Positions 44,680-55,517 of a DNA stretch of 64,000 bases are shown piece after piece. Every line of letters starts with the position of its first letter. The first letter of the stretch is position 1. The notes beneath the pieces were generated by a model. It saw only the letters and a list, made by a program, of their open reading frames with translations. It did not search any database and was not told the origin of the DNA. Both the position numbers and the translations under genes were made by a program. Origin of the DNA: Setophaga petechia (taxonomy: Eukaryota; Chordata; Aves; Passeriformes; Parulidae); contig JANCRA010000003.1 of the NCBI GenBank assembly GCA_024362935.1, positions 989,501 through 1,053,500 on the forward strand, given 5' to 3'.

Positions 44680-46108
44680 CAATTAACCAGGAAGGCTGGA
44701 TGGAAATGTTTACTCGCAGAGAGCACTATCAGCTTCAGGTGTGATTCTCCTTTAGGGGACAGAAGGTTTGATAAAAATGCAGCACCCTGGTGCTGGTGGT
44801 GATAAGCATCCACAGAAGGGGTATTTTGGGGGTGATAAGGAGCTCTGTGACCTTGTGGAGCCCCCGAGCTCCCAGGCAGAGCGGCCACACCTCGGAGCAG
44901 AGCCACCCCTTCTGCAGGGACAGCAGAGACAGAAACGAGCTCAGCTCTGACACAAAACATCTTTTAACTCAATTACTGTTCACAAACACAGCCCTGCTCC
45001 TGTCTGGGGAGGCAGAGCCCACTTACTGTCAAAGTGGATCATGAAATGGAGAAGGAAAAGGGTGGAAAAGGAAAAAAGAAATTTAAAAAACCACACCAGG
45101 AATATTTGCCCAGCATCCCTCCTTTTCCGAGCTCTGGTCATCCAGTCCCACCCAGAGACACAGCAGGGATTGGCCTCCCAGGAGGAGCAGGCAACATAAA
45201 AGTCTGGAATGTGCTCTCTCCTCCACCCATCACAGCCAGGCGTTTGAATATTGGATTTAGTGTTGTGCTTCCACAGATACAAAATTAGGCCGACAGAAGT
45301 CTGGACTGCGGCCCTTGCTCCATCCTGGTGACTTGTGGGGAGCTGGTAGCCAAAAGCATTTGGAACGGTTGTCTCTCTCCAGATGCTGCCATTCATTTCT
45401 GTGGGAACAAGACCACTTACATCTAATTACAGTTTCTGCTCAAATTAACAGGACAGAAATGACAGCAAGGAAAAAAAAAAAAAAAAGAACCAAAAAACCA
45501 AACCTGAAGCAAACAAACCCACCCAAAAATATTCTCTGGACTAAGTGGGAAACTTTTTGCTATCATGGCTTGGGAAGCAGTTGATCCTTTCCAAGAATGG
45601 TTTTTAAGTGATTTTAAGTTCATGTGTACTGACTGCTCAGTTTGTCTCATTCTTAAAGTATGAGCCAAAGGGAGAGGAAAGGGAGAGTTTTATCACAGAG
45701 ATCCCCTGCTCATGAAAGATTTTTTAAATGACCATGAAGTCAACTGTGGAACTGGCACCATTGTGGCATAAAACGTTATTTTCATTATTAAACCAAATGC
45801 CAACTGCACATTACAGTATTTTCTGTGGAATAGAAGCTATACAAAGCCACGTTTTCCCTGGTGCTGCACAAGGATTGGAACATATTTGTGGAGTTTTATA
45901 TATGAGCACCTCTGTCTTTCCCTTCCTCATGGAAATCAGGACTAATTCCACCCAAGGGTAAGAAAATCTGCAATTTCCAGGTGACAGCCAGGCCACCCAT
46001 GTCCAACCCCTTTCCTTGCATTCTGTTTACCATGAGGATCACATCAGCTGGCCACTGGATGCAGAACATTTCTGCCCTTCAAAGCCACAGCAGATGCATT
46101 ATGTCATC
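44680..46108. other. Unique noncoding sequence
   Basis: A poly-A run lies at about 45471-45486, followed by A/C-rich sequence. Opposed frames at 44679-45396 carry no known domain. Confidence 0.4.
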
Positions 46109-46162
46109 ATCACAGAATTAGAGAATATCCTGGGTTGGAAGGGACCAACAAGGATCATCAAG
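46109..46162 (-). mobile_element. CR1 LINE tail, split by an LTR
   Basis: TCACAGAATTAGAGAATATC, CTGGGTTGGAAGGGACCAAC and AAGGATCATCAAG are the reversed CR1 tail of the subfamily with the GGACCCACAAGGATCATC block. It is cut at 46162. Confidence 0.92.
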
Positions 46163-46532
46163 TGTGGTGTTGTGAGGGTCCCCAGGATGAGGTGAGAGAT
46201 GGGAATTTGACTCTAAGTTCTCAGAAGGCTGATTTATTTCTTCATGTTATAATTATGATATGATATGATATGATATACTAAAACTATGCTGTAGAAAGAG
46301 AAAGGATACATCAGAAGGCTAGAAAAAAATGAAAAATAAAAACCCATGACTGACCAGAGTCCTGACACAGCTGGTCTGGGATTGGTCATTAAATAAAAAC
46401 AATTCACATGCTGGGTAAACAATTCTCCAAATCACACTCCAAAGCAGCAAAACATGGAGAAGATGAGGCTTCTCATCTTCCCAGGAGAAGAAATCCTGAC
46501 AAAGGGATTTTTCAGAAAATATCATGGTGACA
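46163..46532 (-). mobile_element. Solo LTR, family B (copy 4), inside a CR1
   Basis: 370 bp on the plus strand, from TGTGGTGTTGTGAGGG to AATATCATGGTGACA. Flanks atcaag (46157-46162) and atgaag (46533-46538) are a 6-bp duplication with one mismatch. A (GATAT)n expansion (about 46254-46277) replaces the TATATTATAT segment seen in the other B copies. Confidence 0.96.
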
Positions 46533-46538
46533 ATGAAG

Positions 46539-46585
46539 TCCAACTCCTGGTCCAGCACAGGACACTCCAAGAACCCCTCCAAGGG
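46539..46585 (-). mobile_element. CR1 LINE body, right part of the split element
   Basis: TCCAACTCCTGGTCCAGCAC, AGGACACTCCAAGAACCCC continue the CR1 begun at 46109. The element appears 5'-truncated near 46585, giving about 100 bp in total. Confidence 0.88.
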
Positions 46586-48810
46586 GTTGAGTAACTTTGC
46601 TCTGACTGGTCCAGTTGCAAAATGGAAATGGAGGGGAGAGTTGGGGTGGGAGATTCCTTCTCTTAGTGGCTCCAGTCCCATGAGGGGTCTCCATGTCCTG
46701 CTGGTGAATCAACATCCAATTCAGGCTCCCTCCCTGCCAAACAGCTCATGAAAATCATTCTGGGCTATTAATCATTATTGATTTATTTTCCTGGTCCAAC
46801 CTTGGGTAGTTGCTGTCTCTCAAGTCTCCAACAATGAGTGGTAGATGAAACAACTCAAACCATTCTAAAAGAAGGGGTTAAATCAACAATTATATCTTAT
46901 ACAGTCAATGGAAAATTCTGCTCCTTTTTTAAAACCTTCCTCTTTCATAGGTGACTTTCAAAAGACCAGCTCGTAAATTTTCCAAGTTATTTCTCCCCCC
47001 AATTTCACAGTTGGACACAATTTTAAAGTTTTGACAGCCAGGCCCAGCTCCTGACTTGTCCCAAGGGGCAAAGTAAAATCACAGAAACCATCAGACATTT
47101 GTTTTGTATGTGCTGACTACAGGGCAAGAATTTACAGACTGCAATGCACAAAAATTTGACTTTTCCTTCTATTTCAGCAGCAGAGCCCTTAAGACATACC
47201 AATCAAAGTAAAAATCCTTGTCTAGAAATATGGACTTCACCTCCCACTGGACAGACCTTAAAAAACATTTCAAGTCTGAGGTGAATAAAAGAACAGGAGG
47301 AAAGGTTATACAATGTGGATCAAGACCAATTTCATAGGAAAAATAGGAATTACCTTTAACTGCAGCTTTTCTTACCTGTCCTGCCTTTCCTTTAAGAGAA
47401 AAGAAAAGCTCTCCATTTGCTCCCACTATCATTTTATGTGCTTTTTAAACAACTAAGCATAGTTCTTGTTCCCTGGAATTAAGCTCACACTGGTTCTAAG
47501 AAGAAACCAATACCTATGAACCAGATTAAAAAAAAAAAAAAAGAAATTTTTTATCTTCAAGCTGCTAAGGATTCAAAGTTATTTTGTAAGGGCCTAGCTA
47601 AATGTTGACTTTTTTCCCTGGTATTAAAATCACAGAGGATATGCACATGTATTTGTATAACACAGGAACAGGCAACAATCAATTTGAAATCAGATTGCGC
47701 CATCTTAGTCTTTTCCAGAAAAGACTTTTTTTTTTCCAGCCAAATTTTAGGGATACTGTCAGAAATTCCTGGAATAACAGCCACTAAGTTCACAGATTCA
47801 AAGCTTTATCTAGAGGGAACATGGTAGAGAACACGCAGCAGAGCAGATTTGTCACTCGAGACTCATTCCAAGAGCTGCAAAGCTACAACAGTTTCCAAAA
47901 TGTAGGAGAGAATTCCTCAGGTCATTGCCTTACACATATGTCCACACAGCCAACAATTAAAAATTCACAAGAACATCTTGTCAGATGCCTCAGCATCGGG
48001 TTTGCTTCCCAGTCTGAGCCTAATCTTACCCTGAGCATTCCTTATCTCAGGAGGGAGAGAGACTCACAGCTAAGATGGGACTGGGCAGCAAAGTCACAAG
48101 AGTTCCAGTCCTGATCCTGCTTCTGAGTTTTTAAGAACTTGTTTAATCCCTCCAAGGTGCAGCTTTCCCCGTGTAGAATGGGGATAACACCACTTGCTTT
48201 TGGTTGTCTGTTCAGTCTATCCAAATCCCAAGTTATTTAGGAAACAGTTTCTCAGCATAAATTTACCTTTTGCTCTGTGGAGCAGGACTTCCAATGCCAT
48301 TGGAGCCCTTAAGCAGTGATAGTGAAAGCTGGTGAATTAGTGCCAAAGGAGATCATGGTGTGTCCAGCTTTTCAAGCCAGGTTAGTCAAAAACCCCTCCA
48401 GAATGTTTCAAACAAAAATGTTCCTGTCTTGCAGTACACAGTTGAGCTGCATTATTTCTTCCCAGCAGGATTCATCAGTTAAGAGCTGCTGCTTCTCTCA
48501 CCCTGGCACGAGGCTCCTGGGTCTGAAGGGATTTAATCTCTGGTATAAAGCTTGAGCACCAGGAAGGCATCACTGAGGAGGGGAGACAGTTTTGTGGCTC
48601 CTACCATGACAAAAGCTGAACTGTATTGCAACCAAGCCTTGATGGGCCTGATGGAGAGACTTCAGGATTGCATTCTCTGGCTAAAATCAGCCAGGTGTCA
48701 GGACAGGTGATCACAGCAGATCTTGCTATCTTACAAAAATTTGGCCAATCCACTGTGGAAAATTCTCAGCTCAGACTCATGAGCAAGTAGTGATTTCTTA
48801 TTGTATCAAC
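46586..48810. other. Unique noncoding sequence
   Basis: A poly-A run lies at about 47528-47542. No repeat family or exon is recognised. Frames at 47557-48114 are short and without known motifs. Confidence 0.4.
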
Positions 48811-49015
48811 ACACAGAATCCCAGAATGGTTTTTCATGGAAGGGACCTTAAAGACCACCCAGTTTCATCCCTGCCATGGGCAGGGACACTTTCCACTATC
48901 CCAGATTGCTCCAAGCCCCATCCAATCTGGCCTGGGACACTTCCATGGATCCAGGAGAAGCCACAGCTTCTGTGGTCACCCTGTGCCAGGGCCTGCCCAC
49001 CCTCACAGGTCATGC
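48811..49015 (-). mobile_element. CR1 LINE fragment, 3' end
   Basis: ACACAGAATCCCAGAATGGT, GAAGGGACCTTAAAGACCAC, CCATGGGCAGGGACACTTTC, GATTGCTCCAAGCCCCATCC and CTGTGCCAGGGCCTGCCCAC in reversed order. It is the same subfamily as the copies at 6276 and 7395. Confidence 0.95.
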
Positions 49016-49714
49016 CAGGAGCAGCCTTTAGGAAGCCTTTGCAAAATTCCAAGGAGTAAATACCCCCCAAACACTGCAGGCCTTTTGGGTAAATTCTTTT
49101 GCATGTGAGGAGAAGGGATGTGGTGTTTGGAAGAATACAGCCTGCAAATTGTTCACCCCGTTCTGCTAAGCCTCCTAAATGATGTGGAGGTGTCCCAGTT
49201 AAGCAGAACAGCAATCCCTAATAAGTGGCACTCATTGCCACTAAGCATCATTGGACTTAGATGATTTCCCTTGTAGATGTCTGGATTAAGGGGTTTTGCC
49301 AACTAAGCACCTCCTTTTTCTGATTCAGCGGCGCCTACGGAGTCGTACGTATCTCACTGCTTTATGTATCTCAAATGGCACAAAAACAGGCTGGGTTTGT
49401 GAAAATTAAAATACAATTTATCTCTTGCAAAAGTTTTCAATGCACGTGAGCTCCTAGGGCACGTGGAGTACATTTCACCCCATCCATCCCTGCATTGTGT
49501 ATACAGAACTGTTGCCACATTTCTTTTCACAGAGAAAAGCAAGGCACAATTCTTCCCAAGGATTTCTGAGATTCACATTCTCTGAACCTCAGACAAAGGG
49601 AAAACACAATTCTTATCACTTGCTGTGCCTATATTGTGCCAAAGTAGAATGCAATATAGAGATTATTTAACCAAAGTGAGAATGTTTTGTTTCCTTGGCC
49701 TGTCAGGGCCAAGT
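49016..49714. other. Unique sequence with a small CpG cluster
   Basis: At 49327-49351 five CpGs fall within 25 bases (GGCGCC, TACGG, GTCGTACGTA), in a neighbourhood nearly free of CpG. No gene is recognised. Confidence 0.45.
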
Positions 49715-49768
49715 GTGTGTGTGTGGATTGTCTGGGGACAGTCACGAGATGTGCAGTGTGAGCAGGTG
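49715..49768 (+). mobile_element. Possible older LTR, left part, interrupted by a family A LTR
   Basis: TGTGTGTGTGGATTGTCTGG to GTGTGAGCAGGTG precedes the family A LTR. I link it with 50152-50296 because the latter has an LTR-like 3' region. The left boundary is a guess. Confidence 0.35.
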
Positions 49769-50145
49769 TGTCACAGACATCTTTTATGAAAAATCCTTTC
49801 CTTAGGATTTTTCCTCCTGAGAAGCTGAGAGGCCTCAGGAACAAAATTATTATCTGCTGCTATGGAATGCAACAGGTGGATCTGTAATTGGTCTCATGTG
49901 GTTGTTTCTAATTAATAGCCAATCACAGTCAGCTGGCTCAGACAGAGAGTCTGAGACACAAGCCTTTGTTATTCATTCTTTCTTTTTCTATTCTTAGCTA
50001 GCCTTCTGATGAAATCCTTTCTTCTATTCTTTTAGTATAGTTTTAATATAATATATATCATAAAATAATAAATCAAGCCTTCTGAAACATGGAGTCAGAT
50101 CTGCATCTCTTCCCTCATCCCGGGACCCCTGTGAACACGGTCACA
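49769..50145 (+). mobile_element. Solo LTR, family A (copy 8), with perfect 6-bp target duplication
   Basis: 377 bp, starting TGTCACAGACATC and ending GTGAACACGGTCACA. Flanks caggtg (49763-49768) and caggtg (50146-50151) are identical. The GAAAAATCC/GGATTTTTC inverted repeat is perfect. The plus strand has TTAATAGCCAATCACAG and ATAAAATAATAAATCAAGCC. Confidence 0.97.
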
Positions 50146-50151
50146 CAGGTG

Positions 50152-50296
50152 TGTGCAGAGTGAGTGCTTGGCAGATTCAGTTTAGATGAAATGTATATAG
50201 TATAGTATAATAAAGCAATTAATTAGTCTTCTGATATCCATGGAGTCCTCCTCATCATTCTCTCTCCCCTTCTTTGGAGTTGCCTTTGATTTACAA
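50152..50296 (+). mobile_element. Probable 3' part of another LTR
   Basis: GTATAGTATAATAAAGCAAT, TAATTAGTCTTCTGATATCC and ATGGAGTCCTCCTCATCATT resemble the 3' (R-U5) layout of families A and B (TA-rich block, AATAAA, CTTCTGA, CATGGAGTC) but are clearly diverged. It is probably a different ERV family that served as target for the family A LTR. The right end is uncertain. Confidence 0.55.
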
Positions 50297-50810
50297 TACA
50301 GAGCAGCCTCACTTAACCTGGTCTGATAACATTTTTCTGAGCCAGGCATCTCGTGCTGAGCCTCAGTATAATATCAGGGCACAAAGGAAAAGGGGAAAGA
50401 AATAAACAAGTCAACCCCAAACCCAGGCACCTTGAAGCAGAGCTCTGAGAAAACTCAGTGTGTGTGTCTCAATGGAAAATCCTAAGGCTGGTACATTTTG
50501 GCGGCGTTCAGAGCGAGCAATGCCCCTTTCACTGGGCACTCAAAGCTCTAGAGTCACATCTGTTTGTGCTGGCGTGAGATTGGCATGCTGCTCCCAAGGA
50601 TGAAAGCTGGAGTGGTGGTGCCAACCTGCTGGGAAATGCATGGCTTTCAGGATTTTTCCCTTTCTTTCCTTTTGCTGCAAGGATTCTCATGCGGTGCCAA
50701 GGCAGCGCGAGAGGCGAGCGCCACAAGTTTTCTTTGGAGGATGAGGGGAAGGGTTGGAAAGGAGGAGGAGGAGGAGGGGGTGAGGAATGTGATGGGGGAG
50801 AAAGGCATCG
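50297..50810. other. Unique sequence with a CpG-containing stretch and a (GGA)n run
   Basis: CpGs cluster at about 50501-50516 and 50691-50722 (GCGCGAGAGGCGAGCGCC). A (GGA)n purine run lies at about 50760-50780. No exon or promoter is recognised. Confidence 0.4.
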
Positions 50811-51219
50811 TGTGATGCCTCAGGTTTTAGCTTTTATGATTTTCAGATTTGTGCTGCTTTAGTGTGTAAGCTTATGCTTCATATGAGGGGATGGTGAGAT
50901 CTCTTCACAGAGCAGGGAGAAAAAACAATTCCTTCTCATGCTGGGGACCAAGGACAAATGATCCAAGCCTCAGGCCCAAGAGCATAAACATGGATTGAGA
51001 GAGATAAAACAAGAAGGATGTGACTTCATAAGCTAAAGCTGTAATTGGACAATTAACTCCAATATGCAAATGGAGCAGAACTTATAAAAGTGAGAGACCC
51101 CTTGACCGGTCCTGCATTTTGGGTTGTGCTGCCCAAGGTGGATCCATTGAGGCCTGCAAATAAATCCCTACTTTAGCTCAATCTAGTCTCAGTTCTAAGT
51201 CAGCCTTCACAAGACATCA
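50811..51219 (+). mobile_element. Probable solo LTR, family D
   Basis: Starts TGTGATGCCTCAGG and contains GTAAGCTTATGCTTCATATG, a TATA box TATAAAAG at 51083-51090, and AATAAA at 51159-51164 about 70 bp downstream, the usual U3-R spacing of an LTR. It ends near TTCACAAGACATCA, but the 3' limit and a target duplication are not resolved (it could extend to about 51244). Only one copy is in the window, so assignment rests on layout rather than on a second copy. Confidence 0.62.
51083..51090 (+). promoter_or_regulatory. TATA box of the family D LTR
   Basis: TATAAAAG sits 69 bp upstream of an AATAAA signal. This is the clearest polymerase II core-promoter motif in the window, and it belongs to the retroelement, not to a host gene. 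Confidence 0.6.
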
Positions 51220-51244
51220 GTGTCTGAAAGCTGAACCTGTCACA

Positions 51245-51479
51245 AAGTTCTTTCTTTGTTGGTGATGACAAAACAGGCTGGCAAATATCTGGACCATGGA
51301 AGGCCACAGAAGGTTTGCCATTAACTTCTGCAGAGGCAGCTCCTGTGCCTGCATGCCATGCACCTTCCCAGCTTTGGGTGGGAGTGGGCCTGCTTTAATC
51401 TTTTAAAATTGCTTCCTTTTCAGGTAAGGCAGATCAAGATTCTCCTCTCCAGATTGCCTGGAGAAGAGAAGGCTCAGGG
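51245..51479. other. Unique spacer
   Basis: Nothing recognisable between the family D LTR and the next CR1. Confidence 0.35.
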
Positions 51480-51835
51480 GTGGCCTTACTGCAGCCTTGC
51501 CCTTCTTGCAGGGGCTTTTATGAGAGGGGGAGAGGGACTCTGGGCAAGGGCCTGGAGTGGCAGAACAAGGGGAAATGGCTTCAAACTGCCAGAGAGCTGG
51601 GGTGGATGGGATATTGGGAAGAAATTCTTCCATGTGAGGGTGGTGAGGCCCTGGCACAGGGTGCCCAGAGAAGCTGTGGCTGCCACTGGATCCATGGCAG
51701 TGTCCCAGGCCAGGCTGGATGGGGCTTGAAGCAATCTGGGATAGTGGAAGGTGTCCCTGCCCATGGCAGGGAGTTGGAACTTGATGGACTTGAAGGTTCC
51801 TTTCCAACCCAAACCATTCTGTGGTTCTGGAATTC
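51480..51835 (+). mobile_element. CR1 LINE fragment, 3' end
   Basis: TGGCCTTACTGCAGCCTTGC, CAAGGGGAAATGGCTTCAAA, GGGAAGAAATTCTTCCATGT, GTGAGGCCCTGGCACAGGGT, GGCTGGATGGGGCTTGAAGC and GGTTCCTTTCCAACCC, ending ATTCTGTGGTTCTGG. About 355 bp. Overlapping frames of 105-180 codons on both strands over this interval are CR1 translations in wrong frames or antisense. Confidence 0.95.
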
Positions 51836-51867
51836 AAGTATCCAGGGTCTCTGGGATTTTCTGACAG

Positions 51868-51962
51868 ACCAGGCTGGGTGGGACAGGGCTTGGAGCAATG
51901 TGGGACAGTGGAAGGTGTCCCTGCCATGGGCAGAGGGTGGAACAAGATGGCCTTTAGGTGCC
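51868..51962 (+). mobile_element. Second short CR1 LINE tail directly downstream
   Basis: ACCAGGCTGGGTGGGACAGG, GCTTGGAGCAATGTGGGACA, GGAAGGTGTCCCTGCCATGG and AACAAGATGGCCTTTAGGTG repeat the last ~95 bp of CR1 only about 30 bp after the previous copy ends, in the same orientation. It diverges from the neighbour, so it is a separate insertion or an old duplication. Confidence 0.88.
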
Positions 51963-52189
51963 TTCTAACACACCTGTTTGACCCAGTTTAGGCACTGATG
52001 AATCTGGGGTTGCAAAGCCAAGCTTGCAGGCCCTTGGTACCAGGAGACTCCCCCAGCTCATGGTGAGAGCCTTGGTGCCTTTGTCATGGACAGGGAGAGT
52101 TGGAGGCCTCTCACTGTGGCTGAGGAGTCTTTTGCAGCTCAGGCTTAAAAACAGTAACACTGATAGTAGTGGAAGGTGAGAGAAGAATA
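51963..52189. other. Unique spacer
   Basis: Nothing recognisable between two convergent CR1 fragments. Confidence 0.35.
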
Positions 52190-52590
52190 AAATCATTTTG
52201 GTTGGAAAAACCCCCTAAGATCATTGAATCCAGCTGGTCCTATAGCACTGCCAAGGCCACCACTGACCCATGTCCCCAGGGTCCACATCTACAAACCTTT
52301 AAGTCCCTCCAGGGATGGGGACCCCATCACTGCCCTGGGCAGCCTGTCCAGAGCTGGACAACCCTTTCTGTGAAGAATTTTCCTACTATCCAAACGAAAC
52401 CTCCTCTGGCACAGCTTGAGGCCATTTCCTCTTGTTCTGTCCCTTGTGCCTGAGCCCCCCTGGCTGTCCCCTCCTGTTAGGAGTTGTGCAGAGCCACAGG
52501 GTCCTCCCTGAGCCTCCTTTGCTCCAGGCTGAGCCCATTTCCAGCTTCCTCAGGTATTCCTGGTGCTCCAACCCCTTGCCCAGCTCTACT
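52190..52590 (-). mobile_element. CR1 LINE fragment, about 400 bp
   Basis: TTTTGGTTGGAAAAACCCCC, GCACTGCCAAGGCCACCACT, CCATGTCCCCAGGGTCCACA, GTCCCTCCAGGGATGGGGAC, CTGCCCTGGGCAGCCTGTCC, GTTGTGCAGAGCCACAGGGT and CTCCAGGCTGAGCCCATTTC in reversed order. It faces the two preceding CR1s tail to tail. Confidence 0.95.
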
Positions 52591-55517
52591 GTCCTATTTG
52601 CACTTCATTTCCAGGTCAGTTTGGATGCATGGGAATTCATGGTATGGGCCACAATTTGAGTTCTAAAACAGGAATTCATCCAGGAACACGTGTGAGACCC
52701 AGGTCTCAAATATGACTCCCTGAACACCAAGTGGAAAGCAGGACCAGGAAAACATTGCTACACCTTGGAACAGCAGGAAAATAGCACATGGCTCACGAGG
52801 CCAGAACTCGGGGAGGCTTTCAGTGCCTTCAGAAGGGAAGATTTAAAAAAAGCAAAAGAAAAATAATTTGGAGGACTGAGATTACAGCTAACCTCATTCT
52901 TGTGCCTTGTAAAATATCTGAGAATAATTAAATCTGTTCCTTTTCTTTAATTAGCCCTGTGTCTCATTAGAGCAGTTCACTGCCATGTCTTTATTTACTT
53001 GATTTATATCTCCTCCACACCTTTGCCTTCCCTCCTTCACCTAATCTTAACATCTCTCTTTTCCTTCCCTTAAAGCTCTTTATTTTAGTGCTTTGATGTT
53101 ATATTGGCTTCCTCTTGACATGTTTTGTTTAAAAGAAAAACAAAGACAGAAAATCTATACACAAAACAGAAGTCAACTACATCTTGACAAATCAAGCTTT
53201 TAAAAAGTCAGAAAAAGCAGATTTAGAGATGAAAGCTCATTCTTAACCCAGCTTCCTTCTTCAGAGACCTTAATATGATCTCTTTATGTAACTGTTTGCC
53301 AATTAATTCAAAATATAATGCAAGCTGCAATTTTGCTTAGAGACACGCATTCATTAGGGTTGGGGAAAGTATATAGTTCTCAGGCTTTGATTGATTTTTT
53401 AAATCTCATTGAGACGTACAGAACAAGACATCTTTTAAAGACATCAATTGTCCAAACAGCCACGGTTTATATCTACAAATTTACAAGAAACAGATGGTTT
53501 GCACATGGGTGGAAAACAGAGTTATCCTAGAAGAATGGTAGCAGCCTCTAATCTGAGAGTGATGACAAGTCCTGCTCAAGTTGTGACCTACATTTGGAGA
53601 AAATAGCAGTTCACCATCACAGAGTTTGCCTTTCCCAGCACACAGAGATCAGATTCCTGAACATGGAAGATCATAACCTGTCAAAGCTGCTCTGGATACT
53701 CACAGTTATCACTTCCACCCTATGGAAGATGCCCTGGCACTGCACCTATGGCATGAGGAGACATGGCTTTACAGGCAGACAAATACCTAAAACCAGCCCA
53801 AATTCAAATAGGAAAGTTTGGGGATTTTTTCCTCCCCACCCAATTTATTTCTTAATTCAGCTTGAGAAATAAACATCTTGAGGAGACAGTGGCTGCAGGG
53901 ACAAAGGTTTCACAGCTTTCCTGATTTCACACCTAAACAGGGCTGCTACCCCAACATTGTCCATCTGATCCTTGCTGTTATTCTCTGGGATACAAGGAAA
54001 GACAATAAAAAGCTATAAACTGTGGAATGTGTTCTTGAGGATCCCTGGTATGTGTTCCAGGTACCCAGAGTAGTCATTAAACAGGAAAGGGTTTGGCTGA
54101 GCTCAACAGGTTTAGTTGTCAAGGATTCCTGAGTGGGTTTAGGAGTCCAAACCTTGATACCCTTCAGATCTCTCCACTCCTGACTTACTGAGAGTGATTT
54201 GCAGTCCCTGCCCTGCTTTGCCTCCAACTGCAGCACTGATACAGAACAATGATGCTGCAGCATTCAGCTGCAGATGCAGCCCAAGACCTCCTAAAAAATG
54301 GAGTTCCTGCCTAGAAAATAAATGCAGACATTTAAGTCCTGGTATAAACCAAAATATTCCCTGCATTTTTCACATTTAAGTGACCTGAAACATCAAAACT
54401 CCTACACAGAGATTTTGGGCACATTCAGTAACTCCATTAGTGTATAGAAAACTGAAGGTAAAATAAATGCCTCTTTGAGCTTTATCACCCACAGGATTTG
54501 TTTGGAGAGCACACCAGCTCAGCAGGCATAAAAACAACCTTCAGGCCCTACCATGGTTCTGAAATATGTGACAAATTATGCTAGAAAGGTACAGTGACAC
54601 CTCTTGTGATAGAGCTCTCTGAGTGTGGCAGGACTCAAACTCCTTGGGCCACCAGACCTCAGGTGACACGAATCAGGTGGAAAATGAAAATCTGAGCAGC
54701 AGATGGGTGAAAGAAGTGGAGTGACCACGAGAGAGGGGTAAAAAACAAACAAAAAGGAGAAAAAGGAAAGCACCTGGCTGTTGGGTGAAGGGATCAACAG
54801 CTGGCTCATGGGGTGGGAGAATAGCACGGGGCAGCAGCACAGCACTGATAGAATATCAGACACCAGATTATCATTTCAGGGTGCAGGAGCCTGGTCTGAG
54901 CTTCCCACTCAATGCAGACAAGTATCAGGGAGGTGATCTTAGCATAGGAATAACTGGATGCTAGAAAATAACCTGCTTCATCACAGAGTGCCCTGTGCTG
55001 GCCCAAATCTGATTCCGTTGAAAATAAAAGAAAGAATTTCTAAAAATCAGCAAAATCAATAAAAATATGGCAATATAGATAGGTTCCTCAAGGGTCCCAG
55101 ACAATCAGGATCCCAGCCCTGTCCTCTCTGCTCAGACAAAACTACTGAAGGGAGGAATTTGCTCTGTGACAGAGCGTGCTGGAAGCATGCCCAGCCCCAC
55201 CACGGCTCCATCCCAGTAGTTCAGCGTGGAGCCCCCGGTGCTATTCACCATCAAGAGAGTGAATTCTATAGCCCCCTGCTTCCCCCTGCCCCTCTGGCAG
55301 CCAAATTCCTACACTGGCCTTATGCAAATCCAGCCCAGCCCCCCCTGCTACCCACTCCTGAGCCCTGGGCAATATTTTATTGAGCTATTGTTTCTCCAGG
55401 ACACTACAGAAAACATCACGTATTTTCCTCTGCTGACAGTCTCAGATCACAAAGGAAAATATCCCTGCCCACACAGAGGAGGTCTGCAAGCACACAGCAC
55501 GTGCAGCTCAAGCTGTG
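52591..55517. other. Unique noncoding sequence
   Basis: Nearly 3 kb without a recognised repeat. About 52860-53420 is AT-rich. Frames of 60-105 codons (53318-55006) occur on both strands and none has a known domain. Confidence 0.45.

Noticed and set aside
51403..51968. Overlapping 105-180-codon frames on both strands
   Set aside because: All lie in CR1 sequence; CR1 3' regions lack frequent stops and routinely give such frames.
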